A stretch of DNA of 64,000 nt from Alteromonas oceanisediminis (GCF_018474025.1 NZ_JAHCTA010000012.1:25192-89191); one strand, 5' to 3'; shown: positions 17,658 to 27,623, counted from the first letter of the stretch. Translations and numbers: made by a program. The notes: generated by a model from the sequence alone, not told the origin.

Positions 17658-18860
17658 TTAGCGTGCAGGTGAATCGAGAAACTGTTTAATTTTTTCTGCT
17701 TGCTGTTGTATCCCAACCACACCCTCAAGATGCCCCAGCGTACCGTTAAGTTCCGCATACTCAACCGCTTTGCCTTGTGCCGCCATTGCCGTGTATGCGC
17801 TGTGGGCGTGGTAGGGCATGAGTAGCAAGTCTGTTGATGCCGGGAGAAATAGGGTTTTCGCCTGAATGTCGGCGAGTCCGGTTTTGAGTGAGTCTTTCTG
17901 ACCTGCCATAAAAAGCTGGCACGCACGAACCAGATAGAGAAGATGATTCGCATCCATCATGGATGCGCGCTTCGCTGCGCGTTGGTAGAGCCAATCAGTG
18001 ATGGCATGATCAGCGCGAATGTCATTTAATGGCGCATTTTCAAGCGGTGAATGTGCCAGTGCTTTCCCTTGCTGATTAAAGTATTCCGGCGTTAACGCCA
18101 CTTGGGTGATGAACATGAGTGCGGCGGTCAGGCCTTCCAATGGTGGCTGATCCCCATAGTAGTTGCCGTTATTCCATAGCGGATCGAGTTTGATGGGAAT
18201 GGCCCATTGTTCAAGCGCGGTAGTGGTCCAGGCATCGCTTTGTGCCGAGCCGATCACGGAAATGAGCCTTTCTACCCACTCTGGATAGGCGCTGGCCCAT
18301 TCGATAGCTTGCATTGAGCCCATAGATGGGCCGACAACCGCATGCAGTTGGTTGATGCCCAGTGACTCCAGTAGCGCTTTTTGTACATTTACCATGTCGC
18401 GCATGGTGACCACTGGGAAGTCAAGCCCATAGGGTTTGCCAGTCTGCGGGTTCGTAGAAGCGGGTCCGGTTGTGATGACATTTGGGTCATGAACACCCAG
18501 ATTAGCAATTGCATCAACGCTAACAACAAAATACGTGTTGGTGTCGATAGCCTTCCCAGGGCCGATGATTGCATCCCAGTAACCTGGCGTTGAGTCGCTT
18601 TTTGAATACTTCCCAGCGGCGTGCGAGCTGCCGGTAAAGTAGTGGGTTATTAGAACAACATTGTTCTTGTCCTCATTTAGCGTGCCGTAACTTTCCCAGC
18701 CTACGGCGAGCATAGGGATTTGTTTGCCATTAAAAAAGGTGAAGTTCTGTACTTCAAACCGCTGTTTCTCGACGAAAAGTGTCGTGTCATCAGCGTGAGA
18801 AACAACAGGAAATAGCAACGCGCTAAGGAGCGCGATCAGAAAAACGTGAGTTCTCAGCAC
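17658..18860 (-). CDS. Exported MetX-like alpha/beta-hydrolase (putative esterase)
   Basis: The fold is that of homoserine acetyltransferases, but the protein is exported: GTG at 18860, preceded by AAGGGAG, gives the signal MLRTHVFLIALLSALLFPVV ending near SHA. The nucleophile motif is VVGPSMGSMQAIEW and the C-terminal His is in GTLGHLEGVVG. A cytosolic methionine enzyme would not carry a signal peptide, so I infer a periplasmic or secreted esterase, perhaps acting on 3-hydroxybutyrate oligomers or other esters. It sits between the GntP permease (13-bp gap) and the PHB depolymerase (43-bp gap). Substrate not determined by sequence. Confidence 0.75.
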   Translation of the reverse strand: MLRTHVFLIALLSALLFPVVSHADDTTLFVEKQRFEVQNFTFFNGKQIPMLAVGWESYGTLNEDKNNVVLITHYFTGSSHAAGKYSKSDSTPGYWDAIIGPGKAIDTNTYFVVSVDAIANLGVHDPNVITTGPASTNPQTGKPYGLDFPVVTMRDMVNVQKALLESLGINQLHAVVGPSMGSMQAIEWASAYPEWVERLISVIGSAQSDAWTTTALEQWAIPIKLDPLWNNGNYYGDQPPLEGLTAALMFITQVALTPEYFNQQGKALAHSPLENAPLNDIRADHAITDWLYQRAAKRASMMDANHLLYLVRACQLFMAGQKDSLKTGLADIQAKTLFLPASTDLLLMPYHAHSAYTAMAAQGKAVEYAELNGTLGHLEGVVGIQQQAEKIKQFLDSPAR

Positions 18861-18873
18861 AACAATATCTCCC

Positions 18874-20169
18874 TTAAAACACGCTAAATAAAGCAATAGC
18901 CATGATAACGCCAATCATCGGGATCACTACCGTCAATGCGGCAAGGGGCCAATACGCCGCCTGATGAGTCTCGCCACAAATAGCGCGAATGGTCGTCACA
19001 ACATAGCCGTTATGCGGTAGCGAGTCGAGAGCACCCGAAGAAATTGACACAATGCGGTGTAATTCCTCTGGGTCGACGCCTTGATCGATATAATGCGGGC
19101 CAACGAGCGGCAATGCGATCGCTTGCCCACCCGATGCTGATCCCGTCAGCCCCGCAATAACGCTGACGGCAATTGCAGCACCAATCAATTCGTTGCCGGG
19201 TATTTGGGTCATCACCTCAACGGTTTGTTGAAAAGCGGTGGTTGATTTGGCGATAGCACCAAACCCAACAACGGCGGCCGTGTTCCCAATGGCCAACAGT
19301 GCTCCCGTGGTGCCGAGGTTAACCGCCTGCGGTAAGTTGTGGAAGTGTTTAAAATTTATTGCCATTAACGTGAGCACACCGCCCCCTAAGGCAACAATGA
19401 GCGCGAGTTGTGCCAGTGATTCATGTAGCGTAAAGGATAATACCAACACCACCATGAGCGGAATGATACCGGTGACAGGGTGGGGATATTCACGCTCAGG
19501 GATCTTCGGATCGGTGTCACGCGCTTCAAACCTTTCGCCCTCGGCAACAGCTTTGCCAATCATTCGCTTCAGCCACCAATAGCCGAATGTTGCCATAAAA
19601 ATAGCAACGACAAGGCTGACTTCCCAGCCTGCAAACGGGGATGTACCTAGGTATTTTATGGGGATCCAGTTCTGAATTTCCGGTGAGCCCGCCGAGGTCA
19701 TCGTAAAAGTGACCGAGCCAAATGCTAATGTGGCGGGAATGAAACGGCGCGGCAAATTGGCGTCTTTAAACAGACTGATCGCCATCGGATAGACCGAAAA
19801 TGCAACGATGAATACGCTTACGCCACCGTAAGTGAGTATCGCACACGCGATAACTACTGCTAACACGGCTTGTTGGTAGCCTAATTTATTGATTATCCAG
19901 CGGGCAACTGAATCCGCAGCGCCGGTGTCTTCCATAAATTTACCGAACAAAGCGCCGAGTAAAAACATAAAAAACCAACTTGCGATAAAGCCTGTAAAGC
20001 CTTGCATGTAGGTGGTTACAAAATTACTGTCGCCTAAAAAAACGGGTAGACCACTGGTTAGTGCAACGATAAGTGCACATAAAGGCGCAGCGATAAATAA
20101 ATTCATTCCGCGAATGGTGAGGATAATCAGTAGTGCAAGACCGCCAATCAAACCGAATAAACTGAGCAT
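18874..20169 (-). CDS. GntP family permease, probable 3-hydroxybutyrate transporter
   Basis: Integral membrane protein of 431 residues with about 12 hydrophobic segments. It starts MLSLFGLIGGLALLIILT and has GntP-type motifs such as GALFGKFMEDTGAAD and GGVSVFIVAFSVYPMA. The family carries gluconate and other hydroxy acids; some members linked to bdhA are described as D-beta-hydroxybutyrate permeases. It is first in the minus-strand set gntP-esterase-depolymerase-bdhA, so I infer uptake of 3-hydroxybutyrate or similar acids. It is divergent from the TonB-dependent receptor across a 203-bp region. Confidence 0.8.
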   Translation of the reverse strand: MLSLFGLIGGLALLIILTIRGMNLFIAAPLCALIVALTSGLPVFLGDSNFVTTYMQGFTGFIASWFFMFLLGALFGKFMEDTGAADSVARWIINKLGYQQAVLAVVIACAILTYGGVSVFIVAFSVYPMAISLFKDANLPRRFIPATLAFGSVTFTMTSAGSPEIQNWIPIKYLGTSPFAGWEVSLVVAIFMATFGYWWLKRMIGKAVAEGERFEARDTDPKIPEREYPHPVTGIIPLMVVLVLSFTLHESLAQLALIVALGGGVLTLMAINFKHFHNLPQAVNLGTTGALLAIGNTAAVVGFGAIAKSTTAFQQTVEVMTQIPGNELIGAAIAVSVIAGLTGSASGGQAIALPLVGPHYIDQGVDPEELHRIVSISSGALDSLPHNGYVVTTIRAICGETHQAAYWPLAALTVVIPMIGVIMAIALFSVF

Positions 20170-20372
20170 AATGGTTTCCTATTGAGTGCTGTGACCGCAG
20201 CCTCTTGAAAACGATGGACATTGTGTCTGCTAAACATTTTATTGCCCATAGTACCATCGTACTACATACGTTAACGTCAGTTTCACATACATTTAACACC
20301 AGACCGCAGCCCTGTATCAGCAGCAGCATGTAACAACGATTAATAGAATGATGACAAACAAGGGACACAACC

Positions 20373-22688
20373 ATGCAAACTCAACCCAATAAAATAACGA
20401 ATTCACGTTGCTTTAGCCGAAGTGCCTGCGCCGTAGCAATTGCAACCGCAATGTGCTCTGCGCCGGTATTCGCTCAGCAGACCGGCGACACAGAGCCCGC
20501 TGCGGAGAGAAAGCTTGAGCGGATTGAAGTCACCGCGCGTAAAACTGTTGAATCATTACAGGAAGTTCCGGTAGCGATCACTTCGCTGGGTGAGCAAGAA
20601 CTCGCTGAAAAAGGCATCTCGGTGCTGACCGAACTGCAGCAGTTTTCCCCGAATACCACACTACAAACCAGCCGTGGAACAAACTCAACGCTAACGGCGT
20701 TTATTCGTGGGTTGGGGCAGCAGGACCCGCTGTGGGGATATGAGCCAGGTGTTGGTATTTACATTGATGATGTTTACTTAGCGCGTCCGCAAGGTGCCGT
20801 ACTTGATTTGCTTGACGTTCAACGTATTGAAGTATTGCGTGGACCACAAGGCACCTTATACGGTAAAAACACGATTGGCGGCGCGGTTAAGTACGTCACT
20901 AAAGAGATGACGGGTGATACTTCGTTAACGGTTCAAGGAACAGTCGGTAGTTATTCGCAGAAAGACTTGAAAGTGACGGGGCAATTGCCAGTCATTGACG
21001 ACACGTTATTCATTGGTTTTGGCTATGCGGATTTGAGTCGCGACGGATTTGGTACTTTCTTGCAATCAGCACTACCGGATCAAGATCTGGAAAACTACAA
21101 CAAGGATTTGTGGGCGGCGCGTTTGTCGGTTGAGTTACACCCCGCTGATGACTTGTTTATTCGTGTAGGCTGGGACAAAACCAAAGATACGTCAAATGCT
21201 AAAGGCGGCTATCGTCTTATGCCAAGTCTACTAACCGATGCGCCTGTGCCGGATAGCGTGTTTGATTCCTACACCAGTTTGCCGACATTCAATGAAGTGA
21301 CACTAGAAGGGCTGAGCTGGCTGATCCGCTATGATGTTAGCGACAATTTAGAGCTTAAATATATCGGCTCAGATCGGGAAAGCTATTCACCTACCAATAT
21401 TGACTTTGACAACACGGCGTTAGACATTTTCGATGTACCTGCTGAATACGATGACAGCAATACCACCCACGAGGTACAAGCGAATTATGACAATGGCAAT
21501 TGGTCTGTTGTCAGCGGTGTGTATCTTTATGACGGCGAGTCGTGCGGAAACTTCGATGCGATTTTAGGGTTTTTGGGCCGCGAAGCGTTTGGTACGCCAG
21601 GCTTAACCCGTGAAGTCAGCGGTTGCAATAACAGCGATAGCTGGGCGGTGTATTCACAAGCCAGCTTTAACTTAACCGATCAGCTTTCCATGTCGATAGG
21701 CGCGCGTTACACCGATGAAGAGAAACAAGCGACGGTAAATAATGGGCTGATTTTCGACAACGTTTATCCCTCCACTGGTTGGATACCGGGTTATGTTCGA
21801 CCTGCTGGGGATTTGGTTCCTCAGGTACTTGGCACTGATACCGATGGCGACGGTGTACTTGATGCGCCAGCCGTTGACAGTTGGTCGCGCTTCACGCCAC
21901 GTGTAGGAATCGAATATCAAGTCAACAGAGACTTAATGTTTTACGCCAGCTACTCACAGGGTTTCAAATCCGGTACGTTTAACCCGCGCGCTTCAACGCA
22001 GGAGCCCGGTGTTAAGCCAGAGGTTGTTGACTCTTATGAAGTGGGCATGAAGAGTGATTGGGGCTCGAATTTCCGTGCCAACGTCACCTTGTTTGCCTAT
22101 GACCATTCTGACCGTCAGTACATCGGCGTAGAAGGCAATAGTGATGATCCAACCGCATTGCAACAGCGCTTGCGCAATGCTGCGGAAACCTCAGCCGAGG
22201 GGATCGAAACCGAATTCACTTACATTGCAACAGACGATCTAACCTTTGGCCTATCAGCGGGCTATATCGACTTTGAGATCAAGCGCAACGACGCCATACC
22301 GCCGCTAATTGGTTTATCCAACACGCCTGAGTTTACCTATAACTTTTCGGCAAACTACATATTGGAAACGGGTATCGGTGATATTGTCTTCAATGCGAAT
22401 TACTACTATCGCGACGACTATCTCATCTTTGAAACCAGTGACCTTATTCAGCAGGAAGGCTACGGGCTGGTTAATGTCAGCGCCAGTTGGGAAAGTATGG
22501 ACGGTAGCTGGTTTGCCAGCTTACACGGCAAAAACCTGACCGATAAAGAGTATGTCATTGGCGGTTACGATTTTGTCACGCAAAATGAAGATGGGACGCT
22601 TGGCCCGGGCCTAGGTGGTGATACGACACTGATTGGCTACTACGGTGACCCGCGTACAGTTCATTTAACCGTCGGATATCGGTTTTAA
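20373..22688 (+). CDS. TonB-dependent outer-membrane receptor
   Basis: A 771-residue receptor with a Sec signal (ACAVAIATAMCSAPVFAQ, about residues 15-32). A TonB-box region (IEVTARK) and a plug domain follow (VPVAITSL, then DDVYLARPQG, LRGPQGTLYGKNTIGGAVKYV). The rest is a 22-strand-type barrel ending in the aromatic terminus VGYRF. Iron-siderophore motifs are not evident; the type resembles receptors of marine bacteria that take up organic oligomers. It is divergent from the PHB/3-hydroxybutyrate genes, so it might import PHB breakdown products, but this is inference. A rho-independent terminator follows. Confidence 0.88.
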   Translation: MQTQPNKITNSRCFSRSACAVAIATAMCSAPVFAQQTGDTEPAAERKLERIEVTARKTVESLQEVPVAITSLGEQELAEKGISVLTELQQFSPNTTLQTSRGTNSTLTAFIRGLGQQDPLWGYEPGVGIYIDDVYLARPQGAVLDLLDVQRIEVLRGPQGTLYGKNTIGGAVKYVTKEMTGDTSLTVQGTVGSYSQKDLKVTGQLPVIDDTLFIGFGYADLSRDGFGTFLQSALPDQDLENYNKDLWAARLSVELHPADDLFIRVGWDKTKDTSNAKGGYRLMPSLLTDAPVPDSVFDSYTSLPTFNEVTLEGLSWLIRYDVSDNLELKYIGSDRESYSPTNIDFDNTALDIFDVPAEYDDSNTTHEVQANYDNGNWSVVSGVYLYDGESCGNFDAILGFLGREAFGTPGLTREVSGCNNSDSWAVYSQASFNLTDQLSMSIGARYTDEEKQATVNNGLIFDNVYPSTGWIPGYVRPAGDLVPQVLGTDTDGDGVLDAPAVDSWSRFTPRVGIEYQVNRDLMFYASYSQGFKSGTFNPRASTQEPGVKPEVVDSYEVGMKSDWGSNFRANVTLFAYDHSDRQYIGVEGNSDDPTALQQRLRNAAETSAEGIETEFTYIATDDLTFGLSAGYIDFEIKRNDAIPPLIGLSNTPEFTYNFSANYILETGIGDIVFNANYYYRDDYLIFETSDLIQQEGYGLVNVSASWESMDGSWFASLHGKNLTDKEYVIGGYDFVTQNEDGTLGPGLGGDTTLIGYYGDPRTVHLTVGYRF

Positions 22689-22718
22689 GTTTTCAAACTA
22701 GCTTCATGTGTGTACCTT

Positions 22719-22741
22719 GGCGGCTTCGGCCGCCTTTTTTG
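22719..22741 (+). terminator. Rho-independent terminator after the TonB receptor
   Basis: Perfect 6-bp GC stem GGCGGC / GCCGCC with a TTCG tetraloop, followed by seven T residues, 30 bp after the receptor stop. Confidence 0.9.
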
Positions 22742-22755
22742 TGATAACATTTCCC

Positions 22756-23427
22756 ATGATGACAACGCATATTCAGACACCTTTTAAAACCAACGTTCTC
22801 ATTGCAGACGACCATCCGCTCTTCAGAGCGGCGATGCGCCGTGCACTGCATGATGTGATAGATGGAGAAATACTTGAAGTGGATGCGTTTCAGGGCGCGC
22901 GTTTGCAATTGCAAGAAAATCAAGACATTGAACTGGTATTTCTTGATTTATCGATGCCCGGCAATGAGGGGCTCACGGGTTTAACGCAGCTACGCAACGA
23001 GTTCCCAAATACGTTAGTGGTGATTGTTTCTGCGCAGGACGAGGCGGGGCTTATCCGTCGTGCAATGACACTCGGCAGCAGTGGCTACATACCGAAATCA
23101 ACGCCATTACCACAAATTGTAGAGGCAGTTAAAACCGTTCTTAATGGTGAAAACTGGTTGCCTAGCGACATAGTACTTGATGTTGCGGAAACACAAGAGG
23201 ACCAGTTTTTAGCCAAACTAGCTCAGCTGACTCCCCATCAATTCACGGTATTAAAACTGATCGCTAATGGATTACTGAATAAACAGATTGCGCATGAACT
23301 GAGCATCTCTGAGTCCACCGTCAAACAACATGTTTCCGCCGTACTCAAAAAACTGAATGTGATCAATCGCACGCAGGCAAGTGTTATGTTTAGACAGATC
23401 ATGAACACAGAGCCAACCGCTAAATAA
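22756..23427 (+). CDS. LuxR/NarL-family response regulator
   Basis: Two-domain transcription regulator of 223 residues. The receiver has the acidic pair in LIADDHPLF, the phosphoacceptor Asp at about residue 64 (VFLDLSMPG) and the Lys in GYIPKS. The C-terminal helix-turn-helix has LTPHQFTVLKLIANGLLNKQ and the recognition helix region SESTVKQHVSAVLKKL. Start ATG 22756 (or 22759) lies 15 bp after the upstream terminator; upstream in-frame codons would fall inside that terminator. Its likely kinase is the convergent symporter-fused hybrid kinase at 23992-27381. Confidence 0.88.
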   Translation: MMTTHIQTPFKTNVLIADDHPLFRAAMRRALHDVIDGEILEVDAFQGARLQLQENQDIELVFLDLSMPGNEGLTGLTQLRNEFPNTLVVIVSAQDEAGLIRRAMTLGSSGYIPKSTPLPQIVEAVKTVLNGENWLPSDIVLDVAETQEDQFLAKLAQLTPHQFTVLKLIANGLLNKQIAHELSISESTVKQHVSAVLKKLNVINRTQASVMFRQIMNTEPTAK

Positions 23428-23471
23428 ACCCTTTTTTGTCCGGTAGCGTATTGATTTTTAACCAATACCGG

Positions 23472-23984
23472 ATGTCTCTTATGTCGCAACCATTTTCATG
23501 CTCTATCAGTCACAATGTTATGCGGATCCGCTTTCTGTCAAATTGGGATCATCGGCGTGACTACGCTGCTATGTATAATGCGACAGGGCACATTGCAAAA
23601 ACTGCATTCAGGCAACAACAATGGGCACTGTGGGTAGACTGGAACAACTGGTTGATACAAATTCCTGAAGAAGAGCGCATTTGTTTGCGCACCATTCAGC
23701 GCCATATTGCGGCAGGGCTGAGTCACATTGTTCATGTGACTCAGCACAACCCTGTTACCGAGTGGCAGCTAAATAACGTGGCAAGTCAGCACAACACCAT
23801 TGAAGCGAAGCTGGTGGAAAAAGACGGGCAAGCGATTAAATGGTTGTGTAGTAAGGGGTATGATCCTGAGTGTATTGCGGTCGACATCAAACCCGAGTGG
23901 TTGTTGGCTACGGATGGATTTAACAACGAATTGACCTCACTGGGACTCGACCCAAAACTGTTCTCCGCTGACCACAACAAATAG
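23472..23984 (+). CDS. Hypothetical protein between the regulator and the kinase
   Basis: About 170 residues; I do not recognise the family with confidence. The first 110 residues alternate short hydrophobic strands and helices (MRIRFLSNWDHRRDYAAMYN, then WALWVDWNNWLI), reminiscent of STAS or SpoIIAA-like alpha/beta domains but without a decisive motif. No signal peptide or membrane segment. The start could be ATG 23472 or 23481. It lies 44 bp after the response regulator on the same strand and is convergent with the kinase gene, so a signalling role is possible. Confidence 0.55.
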   Translation: MSLMSQPFSCSISHNVMRIRFLSNWDHRRDYAAMYNATGHIAKTAFRQQQWALWVDWNNWLIQIPEEERICLRTIQRHIAAGLSHIVHVTQHNPVTEWQLNNVASQHNTIEAKLVEKDGQAIKWLCSKGYDPECIAVDIKPEWLLATDGFNNELTSLGLDPKLFSADHNK

Positions 23985-23991
23985 CGTCGGC

Positions 23992-26900
23992 TTAGGGCCG
24001 ATTCTGTAGTAACTGCTTTAACATTCTCTTCAGGGCAGCTGGTTTCACCGGTTTAGGCAGATAGCGTAGCCCCGCATTTAAGGCTAGTTCTCGGATGGAA
24101 TCATCTCGATTAGCCGTGGTTAAAATACCCGGTACGGTTTTTTTCCAGAGGCGAGTCGCCTGAATAACCGCTTCCGTTCCTGTTTCGTCACCATTGAGAT
24201 GGAAGTCGACCAACATAACGTCAGGTGCAGTTGGACATACCTGCTCAATATGAGCGTATCCATCAGTCACCAGCACGGTGGCTCCCCATTGTGCGAGCAG
24301 CGCCGACATTGCCGCCTGGATCTGTGTGTCATTTTCAATGAGCAAAACACGCTGCTCATGCAGAAATGCTTCCTCAGTCCAATCGATACGAGGCTCGTGT
24401 TGCACCGAGTGACTGATGAAAGAAGCGTTTGGCATGGCGGCGGTGGGAACGGTGATGGTAAAACACGTACCACGACCAAACTCTGAACGCATGTCCACGT
24501 TGTGATCCAACAGGGTTGCCATGCGATCAACAATCGTCAGACCCAGACCCAAACCTAGTGCTTTAGCGTGAGGGTTGACCTGATGAAATTCATCGAAAAT
24601 AGCGCGTTGCTGCGAGGGCTCGATACCAATACCATTGTCAGCCACTACGATGCGTGCAGCGTCACTTTGCGGTGTGCGACGCATTCCAATCAACACTTTT
24701 GCCCCGCCTTGATCTTTTGCGTAGCGAATGGCATTAGACAGCAAGTTTTGCAGAATCCGACGCAAGAGTTTTTTGTCTGAATGCAGCACTATTTGGCTGG
24801 GCACATAGCGGATTTCAACCTGTTTTTGCTGGGCGATAACGCTGAATTCGGTCAGTAAAGATCGCATTAAATCGTTAAAACTAAACTGTCCGCGATTGGG
24901 CTGCAACACGCCCGATTCCAGTTTCGTCATGTCTAGCAATGTATTTAAAAGCGACTCTGCACTGTTTAGCGATTGCTCTATACCTTGACTGATATCGCGA
25001 ATAGCGGGGTCGATAGCGCTACTGTTAGCGCGCTGAGTTAACATCGAAGCATACAGTACCGCGGCATTAAAAGGTTGCAACAAGTCATGTCCGGCAGCGG
25101 CTAAAAACTTTGTTTTACTGACGTTGGCGCGATCGGCGGCATCCCGTGCCTTCTCTAACTGCTGCGTACGTTGTGTGACGCGGTTTTCAAGATCGGTTTT
25201 CGCCAGCCTGAGTTCATCCTGAATACGAATATAGTCACTGATATCGCTGTAGGTCGTCACATATCCGCCATTGGGCAACGGGCTGCCGTTGATTTCAATT
25301 GTCTTGTGGTCAGATTGCTTGCGCACATATTTGTATTCACTGCCGTGGCGCATATAGCTAATACGTTTCTCAATTTCAGCATCAATATCATCGACATCAC
25401 CAAAAAGTCCGCGTTGGGCATTCGCGTACAAGATGCTGCGTATTGGCAGACCCACTTTGATAAAGTCGCTAGGGTAGTCGAACATCTCGATATATCGGTC
25501 ATTCCATGCCAACAACGTGAGGTCACGGTCAAGCACACTGATCCCCTGTTGAATGTGCTGTACTGATGACTGCAAAACTTCGTGATTAAACTGTAAGGTT
25601 TGTGATGTCAGCTCAGCCAGTTCGACGCGTTCAGCCGTTGAGGTGCGGTCTGTAGTGGCGATGGTAGAGAGTAAAATCCGCGCACCTGCGTTGCCGACCT
25701 GCGCGGCCAGCAGTTGTTCGCAACGCGATACCATCGAACCACTGGCAATGGCGGTCTGTGAACTATGACCCACCTGGCTGGCAATATCTTCATACTGCGA
25801 GGCAGGGAGTACGCGTTGCAGCAACGCCAATAAATCGGCAACCTTCACCATCATCAGGGGGAAGCTGTCATCCTCTGACAGTGGGCGATTCTGCGTGTTT
25901 TTGATCAGCAATGAGATACCGAAATGTACCGCAAAGTTGATGGCTAAGCTGGAAACAAAGCCCAGACCGAGGGTTTGGTCCGTGGGTGTTGGCGCGAAAT
26001 AATAGGTCGCGGTAATGCTTGGCCACAATAGCCAGCTGAACCAGCAGATGCCGCCAGCGAGAATACCCAACCACGCTGCCAGTGGGTGAGAACGACCCCA
26101 GTACAGAGAGATCACGATGGCAGGCATTAACTGGGCCAGTAACGCGATGGCGATGGTACCGCTTTGAACCAGCGGTGTAGATTGGCTGATGTTTACATGA
26201 TAGGCATAGGCGAGCGACAACACGACCAGTACCGTTAAGCGTCGAATCGTTAAGATTTGCGCAGTGGGCATGGGCTTCTGGCCAGTGGTGGCCAAGGTGA
26301 AACGCAACCAAATTGGGGTCACAAGGTTGTTGGAAATCATAATCCCCAGTGCCAACGTGGCCACGATCACCATTGACGTTGCTGCGCTGATACCGCCGAT
26401 AAATGCAATCACGGATACCGCGCTATTTTGCTGCGCGATCGGTATGGCTAATGCAAAACTGTCTGATGAGAACTGGGCCGGGTCAAGTTGCATTTTCCCC
26501 GCTAAGGCGATGGGCAGAATAAATACTGTCATCACCAGTAAGTAGAGTGGAAATGCCCATCGAGCGGTGCGCAACTCGCGCTCGCCATTATTCTCGACAA
26601 ACGTGATATGGAACTGCCGAGGTAAACAAAATGCGGCACACACGCCTAATAGAATGTGGCAGACGTACACCCACCATGCGCTATGGGTGGTCAACACTTC
26701 ACGTGCGAGCGGGTGCTCAGTCGCTGAAACGATCAAATCCAGAGGGCCGCCATACAGATAAAAACACACATACACACCAACGCTGACAATACCAATAAGC
26801 TTGAGCACAGATTCAAAAGCGATGCTGGTCATTAGCCCAGGATGCTTTTCGGTCAGGCTCAATGTACGCGTACCAAACAAGATGGCGAACAGTGCCATCA

Positions 26901-27381
26901 AGCCAGCAACATACAATCCAATACCTGCAGTTTGTGGCGTGTTTTCACTGGATATTAAGGTTAACGACAACGTAATGGCGTCGAGTTGCAGTGCGATATA
27001 GGGCACGACACCAACAAAACAAATCAGCGTGACCAGCACGCCGAGCCCAAAACGATTCTGATACCGTGAGCCAATAAAGTCCGCGAGTGAGCTGATTTGT
27101 TGCGTTTGGCAATACTTTGCGATTTTGAGCAGTACACTGAAGGCCAGAACAAACACCAAAATCATGCCGATATAGGTGGGAACAAACGCCCAACCGTATT
27201 GTGCCGCTTGCGTGGTGGTGCCAAAAAATGCCCAGGATGTGCAGTGTACGCCCAGTGCCAGACTGTAAATAAGGGGGTGTTGCTGATGTTCAGATTTACG
27301 TCGGTCTGCCCAAAATGCGATAGCAAATAAAATAATCAGGTAGACCGCGATAATGGCAGACACCGTCCATAAATTAAACAT
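23992..27381 (-). CDS. Sodium:solute symporter-fused hybrid histidine kinase / response regulator
   Basis: A 1129-residue membrane sensor. Residues about 1-495 form a solute:sodium symporter (SSS) domain with about 13 membrane segments. Residues 605-715 are a PAS domain (GISVLDRDLTLLAWN). A short coiled coil follows, then HisKA with the phospho-acceptor H765 (AAAGHDLLQPF), an HATPase domain (VVADNGIGIEP; LGLGLGLTIVDRM, about 870-980) and a receiver at 1010-1125 with D1059 and K1110. The layout resembles CbrA- and NahK-like kinases that sense nutrients or pass phosphate to LuxR-type regulators. The convergent LuxR regulator is a natural partner, but this is inferred from proximity. Confidence 0.88.
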   Translation of the reverse strand: MFNLWTVSAIIAVYLIILFAIAFWADRRKSEHQQHPLIYSLALGVHCTSWAFFGTTTQAAQYGWAFVPTYIGMILVFVLAFSVLLKIAKYCQTQQISSLADFIGSRYQNRFGLGVLVTLICFVGVVPYIALQLDAITLSLTLISSENTPQTAGIGLYVAGLMALFAILFGTRTLSLTEKHPGLMTSIAFESVLKLIGIVSVGVYVCFYLYGGPLDLIVSATEHPLAREVLTTHSAWWVYVCHILLGVCAAFCLPRQFHITFVENNGERELRTARWAFPLYLLVMTVFILPIALAGKMQLDPAQFSSDSFALAIPIAQQNSAVSVIAFIGGISAATSMVIVATLALGIMISNNLVTPIWLRFTLATTGQKPMPTAQILTIRRLTVLVVLSLAYAYHVNISQSTPLVQSGTIAIALLAQLMPAIVISLYWGRSHPLAAWLGILAGGICWFSWLLWPSITATYYFAPTPTDQTLGLGFVSSLAINFAVHFGISLLIKNTQNRPLSEDDSFPLMMVKVADLLALLQRVLPASQYEDIASQVGHSSQTAIASGSMVSRCEQLLAAQVGNAGARILLSTIATTDRTSTAERVELAELTSQTLQFNHEVLQSSVQHIQQGISVLDRDLTLLAWNDRYIEMFDYPSDFIKVGLPIRSILYANAQRGLFGDVDDIDAEIEKRISYMRHGSEYKYVRKQSDHKTIEINGSPLPNGGYVTTYSDISDYIRIQDELRLAKTDLENRVTQRTQQLEKARDAADRANVSKTKFLAAAGHDLLQPFNAAVLYASMLTQRANSSAIDPAIRDISQGIEQSLNSAESLLNTLLDMTKLESGVLQPNRGQFSFNDLMRSLLTEFSVIAQQKQVEIRYVPSQIVLHSDKKLLRRILQNLLSNAIRYAKDQGGAKVLIGMRRTPQSDAARIVVADNGIGIEPSQQRAIFDEFHQVNPHAKALGLGLGLTIVDRMATLLDHNVDMRSEFGRGTCFTITVPTAAMPNASFISHSVQHEPRIDWTEEAFLHEQRVLLIENDTQIQAAMSALLAQWGATVLVTDGYAHIEQVCPTAPDVMLVDFHLNGDETGTEAVIQATRLWKKTVPGILTTANRDDSIRELALNAGLRYLPKPVKPAALKRMLKQLLQNRP

Positions 27382-27544
27382 AGCCGATTTCTAAACGCTT
27401 ACTATGCACAAACATTAACACAGTCAATTCTCCAATGTCCTTGATATTCAGCGATTTTTACCCTGTTTTCATGCGGTCGTTAAGACAGGTTATGCTTTAT
27501 CGCATCAGCAAATCTAAAAAATATCCGTAAAAGTCGTGTGGATA

Positions 27545-27576
27545 CCCTTGATCCGTTCCTAACCAACCCCATAAAT
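27545..27576 (+). promoter_or_regulatory. Sigma-32 (heat-shock) promoter of grpE
   Basis: CCCTTGAT at 27545-27552 and CCCCATAAAT at 27567-27576 match the sigma-32 -35 (CTTGAAA) and -10 (CCCCATNT) elements with about 13 bp between cores. It lies about 50 bp before the grpE start. The following dnaK has a weaker similar pair (GTTGAAT near 28305 and CCCCCAC at 28324). Confidence 0.72.
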
Positions 27577-27623
27577 GCCAGCAGCAAATCGGGTTACATA
27601 GACACAAACTATTGGAGGGCTGC

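Noticed and set aside
17658..18860. MetX homoserine acetyltransferase for methionine synthesis
   Set aside because: The protein has a secretion signal and lies in a PHB-use gene set; a cytosolic biosynthetic role is unlikely.
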